Part shown: in pieces, positions 35,036 to 42,701 of the stretch | How the letters are laid out: each line of letters opens with the position of its first letter | Position numbering within the stretch: the stretch's first letter is position 1 | Source: Planctomycetota bacterium | GTDB lineage: Bacteria > Planctomycetota > Planctomycetia > Planctomycetales > Planctomycetaceae | DNA length: 45,667 nt | Direction of reading: 5' to 3' | Assembly: GCA_003671275.1 (NCBI GenBank) | Contig: QWPB01000027.1 | Location: forward strand, 1-45,667 | Program-made: the position numbers and the translations under genes | The notes under the pieces: model-generated | Told to the model about the DNA's origin: nothing | The model's database searches: none | Seen by the model: the letters and a program-made list of their open reading frames with translations, nothing else

Positions 35036-38000
35036 ATGTCGCCCCCCCTCTACGCTCTGCTGATCGGCGTCAATCGGTATCAGGCCGAGTTCATCCCACC
35101 CCTTCAGGGGTGCCGAAACGATGTGGAACTCATGGCCTCGATTCTCCGGTCGCGTTTTAACCTGGAAGAAAACCATCTGCGAATCCTCGTTGATGAGCAG
35201 GCCACGCACGCGGGGATCGAGCGGGCCTTTCGTGAACACCTGATTGACCGGGCTCGTGCGGCGCAGTCCTCAGGGGAGGCGTCCCCGGCTTTTCTGCTGC
35301 ATTTCAGCGGGCATGGTTCTCGGGCCGTTGATGCCCGTGGGCAAAAAGTGGCTGGCGTCGATGAGACCATGGTCCCGTATGACAGTCGACAAGCGGGAGT
35401 GCTCGACATCAAGGATTGGGAACTGGGAGGCTGGCTCGAAGAGCTGGCCCAGTATTCGCAGAACATTACCGTCGTTCTCGACTGCTGTCACTCGGGGTCC
35501 GGCACACGCGATATCGAAGTGGCAACGCGACAATGCCCGCCGGATTATCGCCCCCAGCCCACGCGTTCGACGACGATCACACCGGGAACTCGGAGTACCG
35601 GAGACGAAGGCGAAAAGCCGCTGCGGCATGTCCTGTTAGCTGCCTGTAGTCACACCGAATCAGCCAAAGAGTGGAAAGATCAGACGCCCGAGGGTGAGCG
35701 GCTCTATGGGGCTTTTACGTTCACGCTGGCCGAAGAACTGAGCAAGACGCCTGCCGATAATGCCACGTACCGCGAGCTTCATCAACGCGTTGTGCGGCGC
35801 ATCATCCAGCGGGGAATTGCCCAGACACCCCAGTGCGAAGGCGAACGGGATCGCACTCTGTTTGGTGGTACTTGTGCGCCGCGTGCGCATTGGATCTGTG
35901 TCATCGAGCAGCAGGGCCAACGCGTTCGGATCGATGCGGGAAGTGTTCATGGCCTGGCCGTGGGAAACGAGCTATTGGTCTTTCCGCCGCGAACGGGAGC
36001 CCAGGCCCAATCGCCGTCCGAGTCCTCCCCCCCATTGGCCCGGCTCAGGGTCGTCGAACGCGGTGCGGTGATGAGCTGGTGTCAGATCGTCGATGGCGAA
36101 TGCTCTCTGGAACCGGGGTGCGGGGTCCAGCCGCTACAGTTTGGCTCTCAGCTGCTCCGGACAGTATCACTGGCCCGAACCAGCTCGGCTGCGAGTCAGA
36201 TGCTGGAGCAGTCCCTGTCTCAACCAGAATTTGCGGGACTGATTCAGATCACTCAAGAGGGGGTGGCTGACCTGTCGGTGGTTTCGTCGCCTCTAGGAGA
36301 GGGGCTGTTTGACAATACGGAACAGCCGCTGGAATCACCCGTCTGGACCACCGACCGGGAGCAACTGGTGCGGTCGATTCGCAAGTGGGCTCGGCATCTC
36401 AACGCCCTGCGAATTGAGAACCCGTCACCCGATTCAAAGCTGCGTGGGCAAGTGGGCATTGAAATCCAGCTCTCCGGTGGTCTGACGATTGCGCAGTCCG
36501 GACGGATTGTGGAGGCCGGTGAGCAGCCAGTCGACATGCAACTGGTGATTACCAACCGATCGGACGAGCCGCTGTATATGAACGTGCTGGCCTTTGGATA
36601 TGACGGCTCGGTGGGGCTGGTCTGGCCGATGGACGGTGAGAAGGTGGCTGTCCCCGCAGGCAAGTCCAAGACGATCCATGATCTCCAGCTGTCATTTCCG
36701 GGCGGACGTGATCGGACTCAGGTTCGTGAATCGATCAAGGTGTTTGCGACGCGGTCACCGACTGAGTTCGATCTGCTGACGATGAATGCCGATGGACAAC
36801 ATGCTGCTTCGGGAACTCGATCGAGTGCTGAGATATCATGGACTGGACCACTGGGCGAATTGCTGGTGCAGGCCGCACAGGGGGCCGGAACGCGATTGAT
36901 TCAGCCGAAGACGGTCCGCGCCGAGGAAGACTGGGCCACGGTGGAACTGATCTACCAGCTCGTCCGTCCGCGACATGAATGCGAACAGACCATGCAAGGT
37001 GGTTTGTCTGTCGCTGTTCCCGGAACCGGCAGTGTGGTGGCTGCTCCGGCAGGATTTATGGGGACTCTGCGAGCCATCACACGGACGCCGATGTCGAGTA
37101 CGGGCGAGGTCACGCGGGCCAGCACCGTCGCTGATCCGTTTCTGGAATCACTGGAGATCGTGGGGCAGCGGACAGAGTCCTTTGAGCTGGATGCGGACAA
37201 TGTCGCCCGTGCTCAGATTACCCCGCAGACTCCGCTGCGAGTGGAGTGGGGGCCCGCTCAACGCGGCCAGGGAGCAGAGGGCGAGGAACTGATTCTGGCC
37301 ATGGCGCTGGATGGAGAGCTGTGTTATCCCGTGGGATATGCGGCAGCCACCAGCCCGACCTTGGATATTACGTGGTTGCCTCCCCAGGCAGAGGCCCCTT
37401 CCGAAGGGGTGGGTACCCGTAGCGTGGCAGGATCGCTGAAGCTCTACTTCTATCGCTGTATGAAGTGGGAATCGGGATCGCTTGGCCTGCAGAGGGTCCG
37501 CTGGTTGCCGCTCGAACAGTGTGTGGCGGCTCCTTGGGAACCGGGGGAGAAGATTCGCCGTACCGCCACGGGCGAAGTCCGCAAACGTCCCCTCAATCCC
37601 CAGGAAGTCCGTCCTCAGCACAACATCCTGCTTTTGATTCACGGCGGACTGGGGGATGTCGAGTCGATGCTGACCGAAGTCGGTCCCTTGGTGGAACGAT
37701 CCCAGAGGACGTACGACCATGTGTTGGCGTTCGCCTATGAAACCATCGGTACCCCGCTACTGGAAAGTGCGACCCAACTGGCCCAGGCATTGGCGGGACT
37801 CGGACTCGTGGCCGGGAACCGGGTGGATTTGATGGCATCCGGGATGGGAGCGCTCGTTGCCCGCTCAGCGATTGAAATGCTGGGGGCTGATCAGCGTGTC
37901 AGCCGGTGCCTGCTGGCAGGGCCACCCAATACAGGAACGTTCCTGGCCAAGTCCCAGAACCTGATTCAGTGGCTGGGAACATTGGCAGCCGTACAGTCAC

Positions 38001-38422
38001 TGCTGACCTCGTCGGGGTTGTCCCCGACGTTGGCCCATGCCGCCAGCCTGCTCCAGATGGGAGCGATGGGGGCCATCAATCAAGCGTCAGCCGTGCGCGA
38101 TCTGCAACCACAGTCGGAGTTCCTTAAGGCCCTCAACGCCTCGAATCCACCTCGACAGGTGCCCTACACGATCCTGGCTGGAGTCGCGGAATTACCGCCC
38201 GCAATGGTCGGTCTGGCTCGCCGAATGGCTGACTCGGCCCTGTCGATGATATTTGATGATGAACATGACATGTTCTGCAGCCAGACCAGCATGCGGACCC
38301 TGCGTAACGGTCATTTTCCGATCGACTGTCTGCAAATCCAGACGGTCCAGGCGGACCACTTCACCTACTGGACGGAACCGGCAACCGCCGAACACGTGAT
38401 CGAATGGATTCGAGGAGCCTAA
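35036..38422 (+). CDS. Metacaspase-like protease with DUF4384-like and degenerate alpha/beta hydrolase domains
   Basis: A 1128-residue protein. Residues 1-250 are a caspase-fold (peptidase C14, metacaspase-like) domain with His93 (HFSGHGS) and Cys151 (LDCCHSG). The middle contains beta-rich segments, one resembling DUF4384 (about 515-545: NVLAFGYDGSVGLVWPMDG). The C-terminal ~270 residues resemble an alpha/beta hydrolase: NILLLIHGGLGD, an elbow-like DLMASGMGALVARS and a final DHFTYW histidine. Aligned to the usual GxSxG elbow, the nucleophile Ser is Gly936, so lipase/esterase activity is doubtful. The ATG at 35036 begins the conserved domain; GTG at 35027 is an alternative. It ends the accessory block and is likely its effector protease. 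Confidence 0.87.
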   Translation: MSPPLYALLIGVNRYQAEFIPPLQGCRNDVELMASILRSRFNLEENHLRILVDEQATHAGIERAFREHLIDRARAAQSSGEASPAFLLHFSGHGSRAVDARGQKVAGVDETMVPYDSRQAGVLDIKDWELGGWLEELAQYSQNITVVLDCCHSGSGTRDIEVATRQCPPDYRPQPTRSTTITPGTRSTGDEGEKPLRHVLLAACSHTESAKEWKDQTPEGERLYGAFTFTLAEELSKTPADNATYRELHQRVVRRIIQRGIAQTPQCEGERDRTLFGGTCAPRAHWICVIEQQGQRVRIDAGSVHGLAVGNELLVFPPRTGAQAQSPSESSPPLARLRVVERGAVMSWCQIVDGECSLEPGCGVQPLQFGSQLLRTVSLARTSSAASQMLEQSLSQPEFAGLIQITQEGVADLSVVSSPLGEGLFDNTEQPLESPVWTTDREQLVRSIRKWARHLNALRIENPSPDSKLRGQVGIEIQLSGGLTIAQSGRIVEAGEQPVDMQLVITNRSDEPLYMNVLAFGYDGSVGLVWPMDGEKVAVPAGKSKTIHDLQLSFPGGRDRTQVRESIKVFATRSPTEFDLLTMNADGQHAASGTRSSAEISWTGPLGELLVQAAQGAGTRLIQPKTVRAEEDWATVELIYQLVRPRHECEQTMQGGLSVAVPGTGSVVAAPAGFMGTLRAITRTPMSSTGEVTRASTVADPFLESLEIVGQRTESFELDADNVARAQITPQTPLRVEWGPAQRGQGAEGEELILAMALDGELCYPVGYAAATSPTLDITWLPPQAEAPSEGVGTRSVAGSLKLYFYRCMKWESGSLGLQRVRWLPLEQCVAAPWEPGEKIRRTATGEVRKRPLNPQEVRPQHNILLLIHGGLGDVESMLTEVGPLVERSQRTYDHVLAFAYETIGTPLLESATQLAQALAGLGLVAGNRVDLMASGMGALVARSAIEMLGADQRVSRCLLAGPPNTGTFLAKSQNLIQWLGTLAAVQSLLTSSGLSPTLAHAASLLQMGAMGAINQASAVRDLQPQSEFLKALNASNPPRQVPYTILAGVAELPPAMVGLARRMADSALSMIFDDEHDMFCSQTSMRTLRNGHFPIDCLQIQTVQADHFTYWTEPATAEHVIEWIRGA

Positions 38423-38450
38423 CCACTGGTTGCCACTCGACCACAGTGGT
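38422..38450. terminator. Possible terminator between the caspase and SulP genes
   Basis: ACCACTG (38422-38428) and CAGTGGT (38444-38450) are exact inverted repeats in the 44-bp gap between two convergent genes. The loop is 15 nt and no T-run follows, so the terminator role is tentative. Confidence 0.35.
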
Positions 38451-38466
38451 CTCTACGAGGTCACTG

Positions 38467-40377
38467 TCAGGCCGGAATGACATCGGGCTGGCGAGCCTGT
38501 GCCATGGTATGCAGTGAACGCCAATCGATGGCGACTGTTCCCCCGGTGGCTTCGTGCTGGACCGACCAGTTCTGAAGGAGGTCCAGACACGCATGGTCCA
38601 CATAGTCGAGTTGCTCCAGATTCACATGAAGATGCACACCCCGGGGGACCGACTCGATGGCCTTGGCAAACTGCGGAAGCCTTACAAATGTGGCGGAACC
38701 GATCAGAGACAGAGTCGCGGACTTTCCGTCAGCGTTGTAGACCAGTTTGGTCTCCAGGTGCGAGAACGTGTACAGCAACTTGACGATCGCTAGTCCGAAG
38801 CCCACCATGACTCCCGACAGCAGATCTTTGCAGACGATGACCAGCACCGTGGAGAAATAGATCCCGACTTCGCTCCATCCAAACTGCCGCAAGTTCTTGA
38901 TGGTTTTGAGGTCGATCAGTTTGAAACCGGTGTAAACCAGGATGGCCGCCAGGCATGCGGTGGGGATCATTTTCAAGAGCCAGGATAGCCCGACGATAAA
39001 GACCAGCAGCCAGACGCCGTGCAGGATCGCGGACAGACGGGTTTTCCCTCCCGCCTGAATGTTGGCTGTACTCCGAACGATCACCCCGGTCATTGGAAGC
39101 GCACCGTAAAGGCCGCACAGGAAGTTTCCCAGTCCCTGCGCGACCAGTTCCTTGTCGTACTGCGTGCGGGGGCCGTTTTGCACCTGATCGACAGCAGTAC
39201 AGCACAGAAGTGTCTCGGCGCTGGCCACGACCGCCATCAGAATTGCAGCCGGAATCAATTCTCCCCACGGGGCGGTTTCCAGCATCGACCATTTGGGGAA
39301 TCGGATCTCATCCACCATCGAAGCTGGAACATCGACGTACAGGATCGGCATAACCAGAAACACGGCCAGCCCGGTCCCGGCGATTACGGCGATCAGCCCC
39401 GGAGGAATCAGCTGTAATTTCTTGGGGGCCAGGGATTTCCATCCGGCAAGAACGAGTATCGTGACGATTCCCACGCAGGCCGCCAGGAAGTGGTTTTTCA
39501 CGCCGCCGAACAAGGTGTCGAATCGGGAATTGACGGCCGCGAGCGCTGCGGCCGCATCATCATGATGGTTCGATCGCAATGTATGCTCGGCTTGCCGGGC
39601 GGTCTGGATGGTCTCGTCAAGCATCGTCTTGAGGCTGACGACTCGTGCCTGATTGGAAGCGTAGGACGTGGAGAGCGCTGCGGAGGTGGATTGCAGCTCC
39701 GCCACGATGAGGGCCTGTTCATCGGCCATCGTTGAGAGGTTAACTTCACCTGTTCCGGAGGCCGTAAGTCGATCGAGGACATTCACTCGCAATGTCTGCT
39801 GGCGTCGTTGAAGCTGACGCATTGCCGAAATCTGAGCCTTCTGCGAGCCACGCTCAGCACTTTCTGGAAAGCCAACGGCTCCCAGACTTTGCATGATTGT
39901 TCGCGGCATGGCGATGAGGTTTTTAATCCCGCTGCTCTCGGGGGCCTTGTCAAACATCACGTGAAACTGGCTGGCCAGAATCAGGACACCAATTCCCGCC
40001 AGCATCCCTCGCACCACTGCCGGTGATACAGCCCGGAACCACGTGCCGACTTTCATCAGACCCGCAAGAATTTGAATGATCCCGGACATCAGCACGATCA
40101 CGCCCAGCATGTCCAGACCGTATTTCTGGACCGCCTGATAGACGATAACCGTCAATCCTGCGGCTGGTCCGCTGACCTGAAGTGGACATCCAGCCAGCGC
40201 TCCCACAACTAGCCCTCCGATGATCCCGGTCACCAATCCCGCACTCACCGGAACACCCGAGGCGATTGCAATCCCCATGCACAGGGGAAGGGCCACGAGA
40301 AACACGACCACGGACGCCAGAATGTCCTGTTGGACTGTTCCCGGCTGTGAAGGTGTTATCAGCTTGGGCGTGGTCAT
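38467..40377 (-). CDS. SulP-family anion transporter with coiled-coil-like insertion and STAS domain
   Basis: A 636-residue membrane transporter of the SulP/SLC26 family (sulfate, bicarbonate or other anions). Motifs include VVVFLVALPLCMGIAIASGVP, SGPAAGLTVIVYQAV and GLGNFLCGLYGALPMTGVIVRSTANI, and a C-terminal STAS domain (about 555-636). Between residues about 172 and 292 is a hydrophilic, heptad-like insertion (QISAMRQLQRRQQTLRVNVLDRL and MLDETIQTARQAEHTLR); the neighbouring SulP protein has only a short loop there. The ATG at 40377 has GGAG six bases upstream. A sigma-54 promoter lies upstream (40427-40441). The ion transported cannot be fixed from sequence, but bicarbonate or sulfate uptake is likely. 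Confidence 0.9.
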   Translation of the reverse strand: MTTPKLITPSQPGTVQQDILASVVVFLVALPLCMGIAIASGVPVSAGLVTGIIGGLVVGALAGCPLQVSGPAAGLTVIVYQAVQKYGLDMLGVIVLMSGIIQILAGLMKVGTWFRAVSPAVVRGMLAGIGVLILASQFHVMFDKAPESSGIKNLIAMPRTIMQSLGAVGFPESAERGSQKAQISAMRQLQRRQQTLRVNVLDRLTASGTGEVNLSTMADEQALIVAELQSTSAALSTSYASNQARVVSLKTMLDETIQTARQAEHTLRSNHHDDAAAALAAVNSRFDTLFGGVKNHFLAACVGIVTILVLAGWKSLAPKKLQLIPPGLIAVIAGTGLAVFLVMPILYVDVPASMVDEIRFPKWSMLETAPWGELIPAAILMAVVASAETLLCCTAVDQVQNGPRTQYDKELVAQGLGNFLCGLYGALPMTGVIVRSTANIQAGGKTRLSAILHGVWLLVFIVGLSWLLKMIPTACLAAILVYTGFKLIDLKTIKNLRQFGWSEVGIYFSTVLVIVCKDLLSGVMVGFGLAIVKLLYTFSHLETKLVYNADGKSATLSLIGSATFVRLPQFAKAIESVPRGVHLHVNLEQLDYVDHACLDLLQNWSVQHEATGGTVAIDWRSLHTMAQARQPDVIPA

Positions 40378-40391
40378 GAGGAACTCCGCAT

Positions 40392-40425
40392 GGGGAATGA
40401 ACGGACGTTGGGCCGTTCATTCCCC
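40392..40425. repeat. Perfect 13-bp inverted repeat at the SulP start region
   Basis: GGGGAATGAACGG (40392-40404) and CCGTTCATTCCCC (40413-40425) pair perfectly around an 8-nt centre. The repeat lies just downstream of the -12 element of the sigma-54 promoter (40427-40441), so it spans the expected start site (near 40415) and the SulP leader. It may be an operator or, in read-through RNA from the upstream SulP gene, a strong intercistronic hairpin. Confidence 0.9.
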
Positions 40426-40426
40426 C

Positions 40427-40441
40427 GCAATGCGCATGCCA
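40427..40441 (-). promoter_or_regulatory. Sigma-54 promoter of the SulP gene at 38467-40377
   Basis: On the minus strand: TGGCATG-CGCA-TTGC, matching the -24/-12 consensus TGGCACG-N4-TTGC at 10 of 11 fixed bases and with correct spacing. The expected transcription start is near 40415, about 38 nt before the ATG at 40377. The same core appears at 42526-42540 and 44233-44247. Confidence 0.82.
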
Positions 40442-40475
40442 TGTGACCAAAATACTTGACAAGACCTTTCGTCCG

Positions 40476-42446
40476 CTAGTGGGTGGCCGACAAGTTCTGG
40501 AAACTCGCGGCGTTCTTCCGGGCCCCGAATGAGATCCCATGCACTTTTTCAACGGTGGCCGACAGCCCGCTGGCTGGCATCGCCTCCTGAGACAGATAGC
40601 CGAGCATCATCCGGGTGATCCGTTCCGAAGTCAGCATTTCGATCTGAACACGCTGGACACGACGCATGGACGCCGACTCTTCCCCAGGAATCATCACGAC
40701 GGTGCAGGGGGTGATCCGGGATTCTCCACCGCCGAATTCGTGAAACTGGCGGAGCACGCGCAGCTCATGCGCCAGATCGATCATCACCGTGAGGCGGACG
40801 ACCTTGGGCAGCACCAACCGCCGCGTCGCCAGCCAGTGTTCCGATTCGGACTGATGAGCCCCCAGCCCGCGGATTTCCAGTTTCAATCCCTGCGACACGA
40901 AGTCCGCTTGGAGCGAGTGAAGTTTCTCCATGACGCTGTGATCGACCACATGCGACTGTGAAAGATCCACCACCACATGATTCCTCAGTTCCATGCCGTA
41001 GTGCATGATCTGGCTTCGCAGAGGGATCCAGTTACTGAAGACCGCCGGATTTTGGGTTCGAATCACACAGGGGCCTTCCGGGCTGTGCTCGACGTCTACC
41101 GAAACACTAAACAGCGAGCGGAGAGGGACTTCGTGGTAGAGATGGAACAGGAAGTTCACGACGATCCCAATCGCAATTCCGATCAACAGGTCCGTCGCCA
41201 GCACCCCGATGAGGGTCGAAACAAAGATGACCAGCTGTTCGCGACCGATATGTGCCACATGGGCAAACTCTTTCGGCGAAGCCAGGCGGAAACCCGTGTA
41301 GACCAGCATGGCAGCCAAAGCGGCCATTGGGATCTGATGAATGAACCCCGGCAGCAGCGCCACAAAAGCCAGGATGCACAATCCGTGCGTCACACCAGCC
41401 AGGCGGGTTCGGGCTCCGTTGTCGATATTGGCTTTGCTGCGGACGATCTCGGAGATCATCGGCAAGCCCCCCAGGCTCGCCGCGATGGTATTGGCCACGC
41501 CAATCGCCAGCAGATCCTTGTTCATATTGGTCTTGCGTTTCAGGGGATCCAAAGTGTCGATAGCCTTGGCACTCAGCAGCGATTCCAGGCTACCAATCAG
41601 GGCGAACATCAGGACCCACTTCCAGGCGGCCATCAGTTCCAGGGCTCGAAAATCAGGGCTGGTGAGGGCCTTGATCAGATTGGCGGGGACGCTGACCAGG
41701 AACTGTTCACCCAGCGGGTACTCATGCTGTCCCAGCGTGTAGTTGCCGTTAGCGGAAAAATGCATCCAGGAGCCCATGAGCATGGCCACGATGATGACCA
41801 CCATCTGGGCCGGAATTCGTCGGACCCATTGCTGTTTCATGAGCGGTAATCCAAACAATACCGCCAGGCTGATTCCACCAATCAGTGCGACACGGGGATT
41901 CATTCGCAGCAGGGAACTGGGGATCTGAGACAAGAGGTACAGTGGTTCCCCTTTGACATCCATCACGCCTACGGCGACATGAAACTGCTTGGAAATGATG
42001 ATGATGCCGATCGCTGCCAGCAGTCCGTGAACTGCCGATGAGGGGAAGAATTCACCCAGGATTCCCGTTCGCAATAACCCGAATAGAATCTGAATGACCC
42101 CCGACGCTACGCCGACAGCCAGCATCATCCGGTAGGCCTGGTATTCGTCGAAGCCCATCCCTTTGAATTCGTTCACAGCTCCCAGCACGATGACGATCAG
42201 CCCGGCAGCGGGCCCCTTGATTGTCAATTCGGAATCACTGATCAGGGCACAGACCAGAGAACCGACAATGGCTGTCAGCACTCCCGCGACTGCGGGAACT
42301 CCACTGGCCAGCGAGATTCCCAGGCACAGCGGTAGTGCGATCAGAAACACCAGGAAACCCGAGAAGAGATCCTTCCCCAGTCGCTCACCAAGACACGTGG
42401 GCTCGGCCATCATGCCACTGGGGATCGGCAGCAATGCTTCAGACAT
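40476..42446 (-). CDS. SulP-family anion transporter with STAS and C-terminal PII-like domain
   Basis: A 656-residue SulP transporter. Membrane motifs include VFLIALPLCLGISLASGVP, IKGPAAGLIVIVLGAV and ANTIAASLGGLPMISEIVRSKANI, followed by a STAS-like segment (about 440-545: NHVVVDLSQSHVVDHSVMEKL). The last ~105 residues are an extra domain with an apparent beta-alpha-beta-beta-alpha-beta order (VVRLTVMIDLAHELRVLRQF, CTVVMIP, VQRVQIEMLTSERITRMMLGYL), similar in order and spacing to PII-type signal proteins. This assignment is an inference. The ATG at 42446 has GGAG eight bases upstream; GTG at 42473 is an alternative. The gene has its own sigma-54 promoter and is divergent from the NtrB-like kinase. 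Confidence 0.88.
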   Translation of the reverse strand: MSEALLPIPSGMMAEPTCLGERLGKDLFSGFLVFLIALPLCLGISLASGVPAVAGVLTAIVGSLVCALISDSELTIKGPAAGLIVIVLGAVNEFKGMGFDEYQAYRMMLAVGVASGVIQILFGLLRTGILGEFFPSSAVHGLLAAIGIIIISKQFHVAVGVMDVKGEPLYLLSQIPSSLLRMNPRVALIGGISLAVLFGLPLMKQQWVRRIPAQMVVIIVAMLMGSWMHFSANGNYTLGQHEYPLGEQFLVSVPANLIKALTSPDFRALELMAAWKWVLMFALIGSLESLLSAKAIDTLDPLKRKTNMNKDLLAIGVANTIAASLGGLPMISEIVRSKANIDNGARTRLAGVTHGLCILAFVALLPGFIHQIPMAALAAMLVYTGFRLASPKEFAHVAHIGREQLVIFVSTLIGVLATDLLIGIAIGIVVNFLFHLYHEVPLRSLFSVSVDVEHSPEGPCVIRTQNPAVFSNWIPLRSQIMHYGMELRNHVVVDLSQSHVVDHSVMEKLHSLQADFVSQGLKLEIRGLGAHQSESEHWLATRRLVLPKVVRLTVMIDLAHELRVLRQFHEFGGGESRITPCTVVMIPGEESASMRRVQRVQIEMLTSERITRMMLGYLSQEAMPASGLSATVEKVHGISFGARKNAASFQNLSATH

Positions 42447-42525
42447 CGAATCATCTCCCGGCAGGGTTTTCACGGAAGACCATGGAATTGTGGTCCAGTG
42501 CGGGAAACCTGCGGACGCGACTTAG

Positions 42526-42540
42526 GCAACTCCCATGCCA
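42526..42540 (-). promoter_or_regulatory. Sigma-54 promoter of the SulP gene at 40476-42446
   Basis: On the minus strand: TGGCATG-GGAG-TTGC, a 10/11 match to the sigma-54 consensus with correct -24/-12 spacing. The predicted start is near 42514, about 68 nt before the ATG at 42446. Two copies of CTTTGGTGC (42556-42564 and 42612-42620) lie upstream and may be parts of activator sites. Confidence 0.82.
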
Positions 42541-42640
42541 TTGTCGGAAGTGATCCTTTGGTGCGATAATCCCTAGGAAAAAAACTCATTTCTTGTGACG
42601 ACCGCTCTTCGCTTTGGTGCCGGAACACACAGGCTGGCAT

Positions 42641-42668
42641 TTCGACGACCAGACGCAGCCGGTATAAG
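42641..42668 (+). promoter_or_regulatory. Possible promoter of the NtrB-like kinase gene
   Basis: A good -10-like TATAAG (42663-42668) lies 33 bp before the ATG at 42702. The -35 candidate at 42641 (TTCGAC, 16-bp spacer) is poor. Offered only as a weak candidate. Confidence 0.25.
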
Positions 42669-42701
42669 ATCGAGTCGGCATTGAACGCGACCGAGGGCAA
42701 C

